Of a DNA stretch of 64,000 nucleotides, positions 20,912-32,641 are shown piece after piece; position 1 is the stretch's first letter, and each line of letters starts with the position of its first letter. A program made the position numbers and the translations under genes. A model generated the notes under the pieces. The model saw only the letters and a list, made by a program, of their open reading frames with translations. It was not told where the DNA came from and did no database searches. Source of the stretch: Salvator merianae (taxonomy: Eukaryota; Chordata; Lepidosauria; Squamata; Teiidae); contig QVOM02000074.1 of assembly GCA_003586115.2 (NCBI GenBank), positions 3,984,863-4,048,862 of the forward strand. The letters run 5' to 3'.

Positions 20912-22054
20912 TTGCATTTGTTATCACACACAAGTCGCACTGGGGGAATGCATTATTTTCATGGATGTCCATTATCTCCAAACTAGTACCGATTCAGCAA
21001 AAGTAATGGGAGTCTTGAATTCAGCACCCTCAAAATACCCTAAATCCATTCAAAAGACCTTGGCACCTGAATTTTTTTTTTTTTTTTTTGTAGACCTGTG
21101 TTATGCTTCTGAATTTCCAATGCTGGCAGCTGAAGTAGCAGATTTGGGAGAACTATGTCTGGTTATGATGCTCAGGAATGGACGTAGTCAGAGGAACTAG
21201 ACACTGATGGTATACTGTGATGAGCCAAACTCAGTGGAAAGATGGACATATTTGCCTGTCATGCTGAAGGCACACGCTGCTAGCTTCCAAGTAGTTGGAA
21301 AGTTTTTGCAATGTTAATGTAAAAGTTCTCTGGGCTCAGCTGTGGGATAGACATACACCACATGAAAGAAATCATTAGTGTTACGAAGACCTATGACTGG
21401 AATGCAAACTGGAATGCAAAGTGTGGAGCAGCTACAAAGCAGATCAAGGACACAAAACCAAAACCAAAGACATCAATAGCTATGGCTGTGGAAGTAGCTG
21501 CAGATGAAGCCCCAGTTTCAGAGGCTTCTGAAGCAATGAACATTACCAAGGCCAAGTTGCCAAAACTGGGGAAAGAGTTAGTCCTGTCCAAAAGGGGGGC
21601 AGTGAGCAGGCAATGGAATTCTTCAGCCGCACAGCTTTCACTTCTAACTTGCTAAAGCATCTGGTGTTAGCTCTGCACATGATGGTCTCAAGTTTGCATA
21701 TGGGGTCAGTTGTAGCCTAATTGAATTCTCATTGGTAGAGAAGTTCGGTTTGTCTACTATACCCTTAAAGGAACTCATGTTCTTCACGAGGATCAAACCA
21801 TCCTCTTAAAAGCACAAATAGCCCATCATAAGGAAGAAATACAGCAATTAGTTACCTTGTTGCCTGCTGCTGCGTGGAATGGACTGATTAAATGTGAATG
21901 ATCTGATTGTAATCTGGAGCCAGAAATAGATTAGATTTTATTTTAAGCATTTGCTACACTTTGAAAGCAATAAACCTATGCTTTTATATGTACCAATGAT
22001 AGAGTAAAACAAACAAGCCATTTGTGCCACAGCACATGAAGGACTTACTACCAC
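20912..22054 (+). other. Probable gypsy interior plus poly(T), not recognisable
   Basis: Between the LINE insertion and the RT remnant. A run of 18 T lies at 21072-21089. The frame at 21362-21655 is Lys/Ala-rich without a known motif; no aspartic protease DTG/DSG was found. Confidence 0.35.
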
Positions 22055-22975
22055 ACTCCCAGAAGTCTACCAGAACTTTTTGAATATTTTTGTATAGTCA
22101 GAAACCAATAAGTTACTTTCACAGACCACACCACTGTGCCACTGAGCTCAGAACAGAGTTTCCAGGATGTCATCTGGCACTTGATGACAGAACCAGAATT
22201 AGAGGCACTTTAGGACTTTCTGATTAAAAACCTACATGAAACTTCTCATTTCCCTTCTCAACTCCAGTACTGTTTGTAAAAAAAACAAAACCCCAAAAAA
22301 CAGCAGGAAGCTATGTCTGTGCACTGACTATCAGGCTTTGAATAGAATTTCAGTAAAAAAAAAGAAGAAAGAGAGAAAACTGCTAACACTGAAGACTTAA
22401 TTGACAGATTACTTCGAACTAAAGTGTTCACCAAATTGGATCTTTGAGAAGCTTATCACCACTTCTGTAACTGGGAAAGAGATGAATGAGAGGCAGTCTT
22501 TAGTACCATGCACAGACAAGTCAAATATCTAGTAATGCCTTTGGGTCCCAGCTCAGATCCAGCAATCTTCCAGTATTTTATAAATGAGATATTTAGGGAA
22601 TATACTGGACAATTTTCTAATTGCTTATCTTGATAAGGATATTCTGTAAAGAAATGGCACCCCATGTGGAACATGTATGCAAAGTACTGCAGAGTCTTAG
22701 AGACAATCAGCTCTATGCAAAAGTCTCCAAGAACAAGTTCCACTTGAATAAACTGGTCTTCCTGGCCTATAGAATTTCAGTGAATAGAAATAGACCTCAA
22801 TAAGGTGTCATCAATCTTAGATTGGATTCTACCATGCAACTGATGCCAGGTCCAGAGTTTCCTAGGTTTTGCTTATTTCTACCAGAAATTTATCTCTAAC
22901 TATGCTGATATCGCATGTATATATACCATTGTGCACTGCAGATACACCCGTGAAGAACCCTATAATGGTGATGAG
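22055..22975 (+). pseudogene. pol: Ty3/gypsy reverse transcriptase remnant
   Basis: Shifting plus frames give LPEVYQNFLNIF, then CTDYQALNRISVK, KVFTKLD, VMPFG and FQYFINEIFREYTGQF, LIAYLDKDIL (degenerate YLDDIL) and finally FLGFAYFYQKFISNY. These are the successive RT motifs of chromoviral/vertebrate Ty3/gypsy elements, all in the expected order. There are frameshifts, stops and a damaged catalytic motif, so it is inactive. Confidence 0.88.
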
Positions 22976-23089
22976 GGCATGTGGAGGAAGTGGGAAAGTT
23001 CCTTGCTTTGTGCTGGGACTGTTAGGGAAAGCAGCTACCAGTCTTTTGACTCTAACTGCAACTTGCAATAAAATAACACAGTTGAGCAC

Positions 23090-23345
23090 ATCCTTAGGTA
23101 CTACACCTGAATCACATTACAGTGATGACTGAACATTTGGGCCATCTCTTCTAGTCATCCACAAACAATATTGGTGACCTAATATGCATAAAGACATTGA
23201 ATCCTATGTTATGCTTCCTATTATGATCCAGACTCAAAAGACTATTACATCCACTTTCTATCCCACATCAACCATAGCTAGTCATCTCCATGGACTTTGT
23301 TACTAATTTACCACCCTTCTCAGGAATTGCAGCCATATATAGATA
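23090..23345 (+). pseudogene. pol: Ty3/gypsy integrase remnant
   Basis: Downstream of the RT, the plus strand encodes a degraded zinc-binding region with MHKDIESYVM (matching WWP.M..DI..YV) and then ISMDFVTNLPPFSGIAAI, the start of the catalytic core with its first Asp. It is cut off where a Tc1-like end begins near 23366. It continues the element represented by the gag and RT remnants. Confidence 0.82.
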
Positions 23346-23365
23346 TGTATGTATGTACGTATTTA

Positions 23366-23535
23366 CAGTACTGTGCAAAAATGTTAGGCAAGTGTGGAAA
23401 AATTGCTTGCAAAGGAAGAATCCTTTCAAAAATTGAAGGGTTAATAGTTTATTTTTATCAATTAACAAAATGCAAAGTGAATGAACAAAGGGGAAATCTA
23501 AATCAAATCAATATTTGGTGTGATCACCATTTCAT
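23366..23535. mobile_element. Tc1/mariner-like transposon end
   Basis: Preceded by the target dinucleotide TA, the sequence starts CAGTACTGTGCAAAAATGTT and continues with GTGAATGAACAAAGG and ATCAATATTTGGTGTGATCA. These blocks resemble the terminus of Tc1-like elements known in fish, lampreys and reptiles. Only about 170 bp of one end are present; it joins a CR1 tail directly. Confidence 0.6.
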
Positions 23536-23544
23536 AAATAGAAG

Positions 23545-23627
23545 TGGAACAGAAGTCCAGTTTATGCTGGACTAAATGGGCCATGGCCTGATCCAGCAAG
23601 GCTCCTCAGTATCTTCTTATGTTCTAG
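23545..23627 (+). mobile_element. CR1-type LINE 3' tail
   Basis: GCTGGACTAAATGGGCCAT, GATCCAGCAAGGCTCC and the terminal TTCTTATG match the 3' ends at 33220-33280 and 48300-48360. Strongly 5'-truncated. Confidence 0.8.
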
Positions 23628-24380
23628 GTGTGCTATTTAAAGTTACCTGAAATTCCAGCTTTGCTTGTTCTCTGTGACCCTATATACCTTAAACCTTTAC
23701 CTCCCAGGCCATTGTTTTATTGATTTATTTATATCCCAACTTATCATTTCACAGGGCAGCAGCAGGATAGTCTGCATCTTCAGAAGGGAAGGGAAGCAAA
23801 ACCAGTGGGCCACAACCAAGGACTACAGTCCATTAAAGAGGGACATTTTAGTGTTAAAGTGAAGTTAGTTTTTTATTTCAGTAAGAAATGTGGAAAAGAA
23901 AAATAAAGCAAAAAAGAATAGATAAGATGTCTACCTAAAAATAATCAAATCTCCTGGTTCAATATATAATTAGCATATTGACAATCTTCTATTAATTATC
24001 ATCTTCAAAATGTGAAATAAAATAATCCTTTTAACAACCTCCACTGTATATTTCTTTATAACTCTATCATTTACTTAATATAATCTGATTGTACAGTCTT
24101 AACCTAAATATATAATCACATTTTACATTTTGATATAATTATCACAATCAACTTCTTAGTCATTAGTATTTCACTAATAATTATTTAACCCAAAATTATC
24201 AACATTACAGCTATAAATATTACTATTTTCTTCTAGCTTAAATTTGTAATCACATCATATTTGAATATAACTACCAAAGATCATCTTATTACCAAGGTCT
24301 TCTGTTTCTTCATTTTTAATTGATAATATCCTTTACCAATAAATCTTATTCTTACTGTATCTATTACTGTTATTATAGAA
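23628..24380. other. AT-rich sequence without recognised feature
   Basis: Long A/T runs; may contain further L1 sequence from the minus-strand copy at 24390-25310, but no motif could be read. Confidence 0.35.
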
Positions 24381-24389
24381 AGTTTCAAG

Positions 24390-25310
24390 TCTTTTCTGAA
24401 TCTCTTCTTCAACCTTTAAACACAGAACTTTGTCTCTCAAGTCTTTGATGTCAAATCATTTTCATCACTTGCCCCTTCTTTCATCTCTTTCCCAAGGATT
24501 CTCTGATATTTTGACTTTGCCTTGTGCCACTTGAGTTTCTTCTTGCCTCTTGCTTATGATTTCATAATACTTCTCAAATTGATCCAAAGTTGAAATCATG
24601 ATCCTTTCTTCTTGCAATTCAAATTCAATTGCCATAGGAATTTTGCAGGGTAATCTAATATTATAACTGTGTAGAAGATTCGTTAAAAATATGAATTATT
24701 TTCTTTATTTTAATATTCTTGGAGGAATCTCATTCAAAACTATTATTTTCTTTCCAACTATTTCTATCAATTCGTGTTTTGACATTTTGAAAATCTTATC
24801 TTTTTTATGTAAAAATATCACCCAAATATTTCTTGGTAATTCTCTTTTCTTCGCATATTTGGAGTTCACCCAATATATATTGTTGATTCCTGGCTCTTCT
24901 CCATTTATCTTCAAATGTAGTTGTAAAACTTTTTAAAATTGTATTTCCAAGCCATCATGATGAAATAATTCAGAGACATGATGAAAGTAAAACAGTACTG
25001 GAATTCTAACATCTCAGTAATTTATTTCTGCTCGCTAAGCTTCTCTATGAGCAATTTTTTCCCCCTTATTTTCTGAATCTCTGCAATAGTTTCTTTAATT
25101 TGCCACTTAATTGCATTTCTTGACTTATCTGATTTTTAAAAACATTTAATTTGTTTCCTATATTCTTGTCCAGTTTTTACAGAGTTTTACACAGTTTTTG
25201 TCAGTAAAGAATCCTTCAGTTTATGATTTAATTTGTTCAATAATTTTTAACACGAATTGAATATTTGTTTCCTTAGTAGTCACTTTCCCCTTTTGATTCA
25301 TTTTTCTCAT
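24390..25310 (-). pseudogene. L1 ORF1-like protein remnant
   Basis: The minus-strand frame at 24705-24914 reads INNIYWVNSKYAKKRELPRN, then WVIFLHKKDKIFKMSKHE, GKKIIVLNEIPPRILK. This matches the RRM-like and C-terminal region of L1 ORF1 (PRDI.V.F....K..IL, then G..I.I..D.PP.VL..R). Downstream, in broken frames, come a C-terminal basic segment and LDQFEKYYEIISKRQEE; upstream there is a Lys-rich region consistent with the coiled coil. Nucleic-acid-binding chaperone of L1 retrotransposition before decay. Many stops. Confidence 0.7.
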
Positions 25311-25429
25311 GTGCTTCCAATCTAAACCAATGAAGATAACAACATTTCAGTGTAAAAGGCCTTCTCAGTATTTCAACCAATAGTCCTTTTAATAGTCCTT
25401 TATATTTTAAAAATACTTAAGGCCTTTCT

Positions 25430-25700
25430 GCACTTACCTTCCAAGTCTGATTCCAGTAAGTCTGAAACGAAGTGGTCTATCCCACGGCTTGGATAGATTG
25501 CCCTATGCTGAAACAACACTGTCGGCATGGTCATGACTGTTCCAGCTTAACCCTGTGCTAGCCCTGAAACTTGTGTGAGCTTTGGAGCTGGCTTCTGTGA
25601 GCTCTGATGGGCAGGAATGAAAGTTCCTGGCCTTGGAGCCCCTGGTGAATGCCTTTTAATGGCACAATAAGCTGTGCCATTGAACTGGGTCACCCTGTAA
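25430..25700. mobile_element. Left end of a GGCCTTTCTGCACTT TIR element (no right end found)
   Basis: Starts with AAGGCCTTTCTGCACTTACC, matching the termini at 42077 and 57428. The inverted partner is not visible within the next 600 bases. Probably a truncated copy. Confidence 0.5.
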
Positions 25701-25990
25701 ATCAGAACTCAGCGGTGTGCACCTTCTGAACACCCTCATGGTTCAGACCAGACTCTGCTTATAAAGCTTTCATAAGTCTGTTCCCAAGAACAAAACAGAA
25801 GTGACCGTCACCATTAGGAATAGCAAAGAAACTAGTCATATATATCTTGTTAATAAAGAATCTTCCCTAAACAACAACATTAAACTAAGAAATCTCATTC
25901 AGTTTTCTCACTATTCCATATAGGCAACAGTATTTAGTAAATTAAATCTTATCTCTATTTTCATCTATTTTGTTTAGAATTCCAGACAAT

Positions 25991-26654
25991 GGGCCTGTTT
26001 GTACTACAGCGGTAGTCCGTTCGCTGGAACGGAGCATTCGTACTCCCGCGAGCCTGCGCCTCACCCAATCCGAACCACGCTTCTCCTGATCCGAACCTGA
26101 TGTTGGGTAAGGCAAGACAAGTAATTACTTGTCTTGATTCCGACTTGCGCGATCGAGCAAAGATCGGGCAAGGTGCTTTCGCACTCCCTTCGTCCCACAG
26201 TTCCCTTCCGTCGCTCTGACGTCGCCGGATGTAGACAGCTCTCGCATGTGCCGTTCCTCGCTATGAAGACGCCCGCCCACTTCGGAGCGTACTTCGTAAG
26301 CGAGGACGAAGTTGCATCCGGTGTTCACCGTCTTTGTAATGGTTACAGAATCCAGCCCCTTCCGCGATTGCTAAATGCGAAGTCGGCTCCGCAGCTTCGG
26401 AGCGTCACAGCGGAAATGACGCTGCCAGGACATAGCGCTCCACCAATGGGGAGCACTGGAGGGGGGAACGTCCGGCCACCAGCGAAGGCGCGGAAACGAA
26501 CTTGGTGTCGAAGCATTCGCACTGACGTGGCAGCCGGCTACCTTCGGGTACGGTCTACCACAGACTAGTGCGAATGTGAGGAACCTCTCCTCATCTGCAC
26601 CGGCCTGAAGCATGCTAATTGGAACGTTCTGCTGACCTAAGTGCGAACAGGCCC
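25991..26654. mobile_element. GC-rich TIR element (664 bp)
   Basis: The left end GGGCCTGTTTGTACTACAG and right end AGTGCGAACAGGCCC are inverted. The flanks GACAAT and ATTGTC are themselves inverted, so either the target was palindromic or the TIR extends by six bases; no direct TSD is visible. The interior is CpG-rich (GACGTCGCCGG, AAGCATTCGCACTGACG) unlike the AT-rich flanks. The 144-codon frame at 26134-26568 has no motif and reflects high GC. Related by its left end to 47400. Confidence 0.8.
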
Positions 26655-27233
26655 ATTGTCACAACTTAGCTGGTGTTCCATGCTAACTGTGCAATTTGCT
26701 TCTCATCCAAGTAGCATTTAAAGACTGTCAATTAAAAAAGTTCAAAATAAGCTAAATACTTGGTTTATATCCCACACACTTCAGGCTGTGCTTTTTTATT
26801 CTGGCAAAGTGAAAAGAGTTACGGACATTAAAAGAAAGCAGTATTTCAGCTTAGGATTATGTATCAATTTAATTAAAAATTGTCTGCCAAATGTCAGGTC
26901 AGCCCATATTTAATACTTTTAGATAAGATGATCTTATTTTGTTTTTTAGCTTGTTTCAAGACTTTGCTTTTAAATCTTATGACCTCATACAAATAGGGTT
27001 TAACTGACTGCTCATATCTTGAACTATGCCAATAAAGCTCTGCTTGTCCATCGTTGTTTTTTTCCCCCCAGAGATTTGAAGAAAAATAAAACAAAGCAGA
27101 AAGGAAAAATAAAGGGAAAAAGTTAAGAAAAAAGTTAAAAAATGAGCAGGTCATCTGCACTCAGAGAAGCTATCTTCTTGTTGTCATGCTGATTCTTCCA
27201 GATATTTCCTCCAGAGCACTCTGAAGGATTACC
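26655..27233. other. No confident feature
   Basis: The minus-strand frame at 26894-27160 has no motif, though the A-rich antisense suggests old retroelement sequence. Confidence 0.3.
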
Positions 27234-27720
27234 AATCAAATGTCAAATGTCAGTTTATTGATTAGTCTTTCGACCATATCAAGATTACAAATAAAAGCAT
27301 ATAATCATAAAATGTGTAAAATCATAATTCAAGAGAAAGAATAACATAATTATCTATCTCCATCCCCCTTTCCATGTGCCACATTCTGATCAATGAGTGA
27401 TTTCCTAAGTCGGGCAGCCTTTGCAAAAAACAGGGCTACCCTATAAGTTAACTGAGTGTTTTCACCCAGGAGAAAATAAATCAATTTCCTTCTACATTTC
27501 AATGGTTTACCTTTTGTAAATGGGGGCCCAGAAAATCCTGATCCTTGTACCAAGAACAAAGGAGTTTGGTGTGCATAACTAGCAGCGGCGGCCCGTGCCT
27601 TTAAGGGCGGGTGTTTGTGCGAGTGCCATGGCCGTTTGCGGGGCCTCCGGGCCTCCACACCCGCCCTTAAAGGCACGGGCCACCGCTGATAGCTAGATGA
27701 CTCCCTTCAATAACATAAGA
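27234..27720 (-). mobile_element. LINE 3' end (I/Vingi-like), interrupted by a small hAT
   Basis: The minus-strand frame ending near 27353 reads KLIYFLLGENTQLTYRVALF then AKAARLRKSLI. It resembles the C-terminal HLLEGNQF...VAKFCALA of the LINE at 19245-20712. Its 3' UTR ends ATGGTCGAAAGACTAATCAA in the sense direction, almost identical to the 112-bp copies at 55227 and 57107. A complete 106-bp hAT interrupts it at 27583-27688. Confidence 0.72.
27583..27688. mobile_element. Miniature hAT element (106 bp, 8-bp TSD)
   Basis: The ends CAGCGGCGGCCCGTGCC and GGCACGGGCCACCGCTG are inverted with one mismatch. TSDs ATAACTAG (27575-27582) and ATAGCTAG (27689-27696) differ at one base. Long arms around CCTTTAAGGGCGGGTGT make it almost one hairpin. 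Second copy at 38925-39058. Confidence 0.93.
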
Positions 27721-27929
27721 CACTGTTCAAGCTGAGGGAAAGGAAAATCCTTTCTACCTTCCAGGTACCATGTTGCCCTATCTTTCAAAATGCCCATAGT
27801 TATTGAAGGTGAAGTTAGCAAAAGCCACTTGTCTTGCTGAAAGACAGCAAAACAGTGGGAATATTGTTCAGGGTCTGAACATCAGTTTGGGGATGATAGG
27901 TAAAAGTAAAGGCAGTTCCAGTGCCTATT

Positions 27930-28700
27930 AATTCAGAAAATGCTTTCCAGAATATAGCAATAATTTGAGCACCTCATCAGAAACAACATGTACAGGTACC
28001 CCATGCAGATCAAATTCTTGTTCCATAAACATTTTAGCAAGCATTTGAGTAGTAGGAATAGTTTTACATAGAAAAAACAAGAAATTTTCAAAAACAAATC
28101 AACAATAATCCAGATCTCATAACATCCCCCCCTAAACAAACAAAGCAATTATACAATGCATAGCATTGGTGTAATGATGAGATGGAGTGGGATTGTAACA
28201 GTCTAAGTCTTTCCCCATGCACACCCTTTTGGATACTGTGCATGTTGGACAGGATTTAACAGAGAATTCAATGTCCTTTTGAAATGAATGTCACAAAGTG
28301 GCTTTCTTAGTGTCATGGCAAAGGTGAGACCATCCTTACATTCCATTTCAGATGTAGGGGATTGTAACCAAGGATCAGAAGCAGTAGCCTCAATTAATTC
28401 TGAAAGCCATGGATTTTCAAGCTGAAGGCAATCAAGGTAATATAGCTAGTCAGATCCTCTGCAAATGGCATCAAATCACTCAGATAGACAATCATATTAA
28501 TATCCAGCATATCTCTGAAGATATCATTGATAAATACTGAAAAACTGTCAGGCCAGCTGAAAGAACAAAGAACTCCAGTACTGAGACTGCCCCAAATACT
28601 GTTTTCCATTCATCCACTTCCCTAATTTTAACCCTATGGTATGCTTCTCTAACTTTACCTCTATGAAAGAAGTCAAATATAGTGAAAAACTAGTAAATAA
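27930..28700 (-). pseudogene. pol: Ty3/gypsy pol remnant (RT and integrase)
   Basis: On the minus strand, the RT side (about 28690-28394) shows DEWKTVFGAV after a shift, then FSVFINDIFRDMLDI and IVYLSDL (damaged YLDD). Further on (28150-27933) integrase-like sequence appears: VDLFLKISCFFYVK, matching the VDRFSKMAHF region, and a later HG.P..VVSD-type segment in a shifted frame. RNase H sequence is missing or unrecognisable, so the RT and integrase lie too close together, implying an internal deletion. Inactive. Confidence 0.75.
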
Positions 28701-30450
28701 TAATTAAAAAAACAAACAAACCTAATTTTGTTGTAATGTTGTTTAGAGGTCAATCAGTACAGAAATAAAATCCATCAACTTTTTTTCACAAACTATATTA
28801 GTGCAACTATGGGGGAAGAGGAGTGAGGAAATGAATCAATGTTCTCTCGGGGCAGCTAGTTTAGCGCACAAGTGGCAAGAAGGCAATTCAGATCCTGGCA
28901 GGGGCGGTGCTTCTGTTTGTTCTCAGAGCTGGACGGACACTCACAGGCTTCCTTCCCCCCAGGAATGCATATTTAATAAAAAGCAGGGCATACTTTAGAT
29001 TGCTACCAATTCCAACCAATCAGGACTTGGTCTAAACAGTAGGGCTGTCTCTGATTCAGCTACAGTGCTGCAAAATTCCTCTCCTCTGGTTCACCGACTA
29101 CCTAGCCAATCACAGTTTAGAATTATCTACATGTGACCTCTTAGCTCCTTCCCTCCTAATTTCTGAACAGGGCTGGCTAGGCAGCCATTTTTCAGCTGGG
29201 CCCAGCTTTGCTAGTCTGTGTTTTTGACTCTGCAGAGCTATGTCCGTTTTTTGGAGGGTCAAGCTAGTGCTGAGGGAGCTTGGAGTGCAGAAAAAAAGGG
29301 ATGTTTTTATCTTTCTTGTTTTATTTAAGTCATTTTGGCCAGGATTGCCCTATGCCTAAGAACCCTGTGCCTTGCTTGAGAATTGCTTCCCAATTCCCTT
29401 GACCCACTGCTTTTTTTTTTACGGCAGGGAAGCCCAAGAGTGCTACTCTTGCAGCTGGCTTTCCCCCCACCGCTGTTCCCTCCACATGCAGCTTTGGGCG
29501 GCTCACTGGGACCTGGTCATACTCAGGCCACTTGCTTTGGGCTGACTTCATGTGAGGACTGGACATGCATAATCTTTGCAGCTATCCTGACAGACAGAAA
29601 GGGAGAGAGAAATGGAGCAATCAGCTGCCTTAGAAATTGATTTATGGCCCGATCTCTCTCCTTTTCCTTTTTTCTCCCTTCCTCCAAGTCCCTAGATGTC
29701 CTCCCCCACTCCCCAGGCCAGGAGATTCTAGTTGGTTTCTCAGTCACAGCTGCTGCTTTCCCCCCTCCCTGGTGGAAGAAACCTCAGTTGCAGTGGGGGG
29801 GAAGGGGAAAGCAGGGCTGGAAGAGGCAGCAGTATTTGGAGGTTGAATTACTATTTGGGGGGGGAGTGTGTGTGTATGTGAGAGGAAGACACTGTGCTGC
29901 TTGGTAGGTTTAAAAGCAACAGAAAAACTCCTTCTGATTCTACAACCCTCTTTGTGTTTGCGGGTTGTTGTTTTTTTCTGAGAAGGGAATGATGTGTGTA
30001 ATTTCTATGAATCTGGAAAGAGCTTGGTGTATGCATCTGAGGAATGTTTATCCTGTCTTAGTATTTCCCCAGACCTTTGTCTTTATCTTTTTACAGGTAA
30101 TAGTTTTGCATAAAATAGCTGTAATGATGGAGCCCCAAGTTCCTTCCTTTCTTTCTCATTGCCCAACATTCATAGTCATACATCAAAACAGGAAAGACTA
30201 CTCCTTTAATTATTCTGATCATTTCCTTTATCCTTCATGACCAGCTCTAAACTTGAGAAGGTCATAAAGGGACACTGGCAGTGATTTTTGTATTATTATT
30301 TTTAGTATAATAACAATCCAGTGACCTCAAATATGCATAGTAAATGCTGGAGGAGGAAGAAAAAAAATTATAAAATAACTTATGACAATGTCTTTGCTCC
30401 ATGGGAATGTTTTATTAAATTAAAAATTGGGTTAATGGATTCTCATGGCA
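28701..30450. other. No recognised gene or repeat
   Basis: Includes C/T-rich tracts (29640-29780) and frames that overlap in all phases. No promoter or exon can be supported. Confidence 0.35.
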
Positions 30451-30455
30451 TCTGG

Positions 30456-30570
30456 CTCCACCTGCTTGACACTTCTGCTTCGCTTGCTTGACCCCTCTAG
30501 CTCCGCCTCCTTGACCTCCTAGGGTTCCACTTCCTTGACCTCCTCTGGTTTCATCTCCTTTGGCTCCACG
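30456..30570. repeat. Degenerate ~24-bp minisatellite
   Basis: About five units of 22-24 bp, with the pattern CTCCRCCTCCTTGACCTCCT. Two adjacent units (about 30499-30546) are both 24 bp and share most bases. Because 24 is divisible by three, the minus-strand frame reads as a Gly/Gln-rich octapeptide repeat; this is not evidence of a gene. Confidence 0.65.
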
Positions 30571-32223
30571 TCTTTCATCCCCACACTTGTGAACACCCAG
30601 CCTGGAAGGCCACCAGCCGCCACTGGATCCTGGTATAATGATAACTGCATGGTCATAGATTCTATGCAGTGGAACCTTGTCTGCTGCCTTCAGCAAAGAC
30701 AACAGCATAGTTTTATTAATCTAAAGGACCCAGAACCAGGCATTTATGAGATGTTGCACAGGTGATGACTGCATTTTCTCCAGTAAATAGAATTTCCACT
30801 TGTGCTAAGCCCACACAATCTACAACACATTTCTGAGAATCAAAACAAAGATTGCACTTGTATAAAATAATCAAAAGATCATGTGCTTTAAGCCAATCTG
30901 TTTTGATTACTATGGGGTAAACAAAGCCCAGGCTTGAGTTTTGAGGTTTTCCATGGTTGAGACCCTCAGCTCCACTTCAAACACAAGTGACTTTTTCCCC
31001 TGTTGAGTGGCTGTCAGGATTGGAGTTGCTACAGCATTAGTGCTCTTTGTAGATTTGGCAGCAGTACCAAAAGGAGATGCTAGAACTGATCAAGTTGCTG
31101 CCAACTTCTGTGCCTCTCCATAGAGACACAGGACATTTTCACACTTTCCACCTTAGAATGGGATAATTATTGAATTGACCATGCAGTGCAGACATGAACT
31201 GCACTCTGTGGCCGACAACTGGTAGCCTTACCTGGTAGCACCTGATCCTCACCATGACAGCAGCCAGGAAGCATCAAACAATTGTTCTTCTTTGATCGCT
31301 TTTTGCAGACAGCTGACAGTTTACAAATTCTTCAAATAAACCTAATTTTCAATGGGAGTTGAATTATTTTGATCGCAACTGTAGAGGTAAGTAGTGAGAT
31401 AACAAAATCTGCTGATAGCACTAAATTGTTCAGGGTAGTAAAACTAAAAGTGATTGTAAAGAGCTCCAAAGGGATCTCTTGGCATTGGGTGAGTGGGCAA
31501 CAAAGTGGTAAATGCACCTCAATCTTAGCAAGTGCAAAGTAATGCACATTAGGGTAAAGAATTCCAATTTCGACTATAATCTGATATGGGCTGAACTTTG
31601 TGTGACAGATCAGGAATGGGATCTTGAGTTCTGGTGGACAGTTCAATGAAGGTGTCAACCCAGTGTGCAGCAGCAGTGAAAAAGCAAATTCAATGCTAGG
31701 AGTAATTAGGAAGGAAATAGAAAACAAGTCGGCAAGTGTCATGGTACCTCTTTATAAATCTATGGTAAGGTCACATTTGGAATATTTTATACAAGTCTAG
31801 TCAACACACCTCAGAAAGTATATTGTGAAACGAAAAAATGCAGAAAAGAGCAACTAGAATGATCAAGGGGGTGAAATAACTTCCTTATGAATCAGCCTGC
31901 AATATATTGGCCTCTTCAGCCTTGAAAGCTGGCATTTATTAGGTGACCTGATTGACATATATAAAATCATGCACATTGTGGAAAAGGTGGATAGAGAAAA
32001 ATTCTTTTCTCTATCGCACAACACTAGAACCAGAGGACACTTTATGAAGCTGATGAGCAGGAGAGCTAGCACCAACAAGTCACTGGCGTAGCCAGCTGCT
32101 TTGCCACCCGGGGCTACTAGCCACTTTGACGCCCGGGGCTAGGGGCGGGGCCAGCGACTGCGCATGCGTGTGGGCGGGGCCAGCGAGCGCGCATGCCCCG
32201 CTCGTCGCCCTGCCCAGCGGCGG

Positions 32224-32307
32224 CCTCGCTCCTCGCCCCGCCCTGCGGGGGCCTCGCTCCTCGCCCCGCCCTGCGGGGGCCTCGCTCCTCGCCCCGGCCC
32301 GCCCGGG
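32224..32307. repeat. 28-bp GC-rich minisatellite, three units before the gap
   Basis: CCTCGCTCCTCGCCCC starts at 32224, 32252 and 32280, exactly 28 bases apart. Similar sequence (CACTCCTCGCCCCGGCCCG) reappears just after the gap near 32653, so the gap probably spans more of the array. Confidence 0.9.
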
Positions 32308-32316
32308 ACCGCGCCT

Positions 32317-32641
32317 NNNNNNNNNNNNNNNNNNNNNNNNNNNNNNNNNNNNNNNNNNNNNNNNNNNNNNNNNNNNNNNNNNNNNNNNNNNNNNNNNNNN
32401 NNNNNNNNNNNNNNNNNNNNNNNNNNNNNNNNNNNNNNNNNNNNNNNNNNNNNNNNNNNNNNNNNNNNNNNNNNNNNNNNNNNNNNNNNNNNNNNNNNNN
32501 NNNNNNNNNNNNNNNNNNNNNNNNNNNNNNNNNNNNNNNNNNNNNNNNNNNNNNNNNNNNNNNNNNNNNNNNNNNNNNNNNNNNNNNNNNNNNNNNNNNN
32601 NNNNNNNNNNNNNNNNNNNNNNNNNNNNNNNNNNNNNNNNN
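32317..32641. other. Assembly gap (325 N)
   Basis: Run of undetermined bases. Frames that cross it (32080-33106, both strands) are artefacts of reading N as open. Confidence 1.

Noticed and set aside
26134..26568. 144-codon frame
   Set aside because: It lies inside a GC-rich TIR element, has no motif, and overlaps an antisense frame of similar quality.
30415..30708. Gly/Gln-rich repeat protein on the minus strand
   Set aside because: Explained by a degenerate 24-bp minisatellite; no start context, splice sites or homology.
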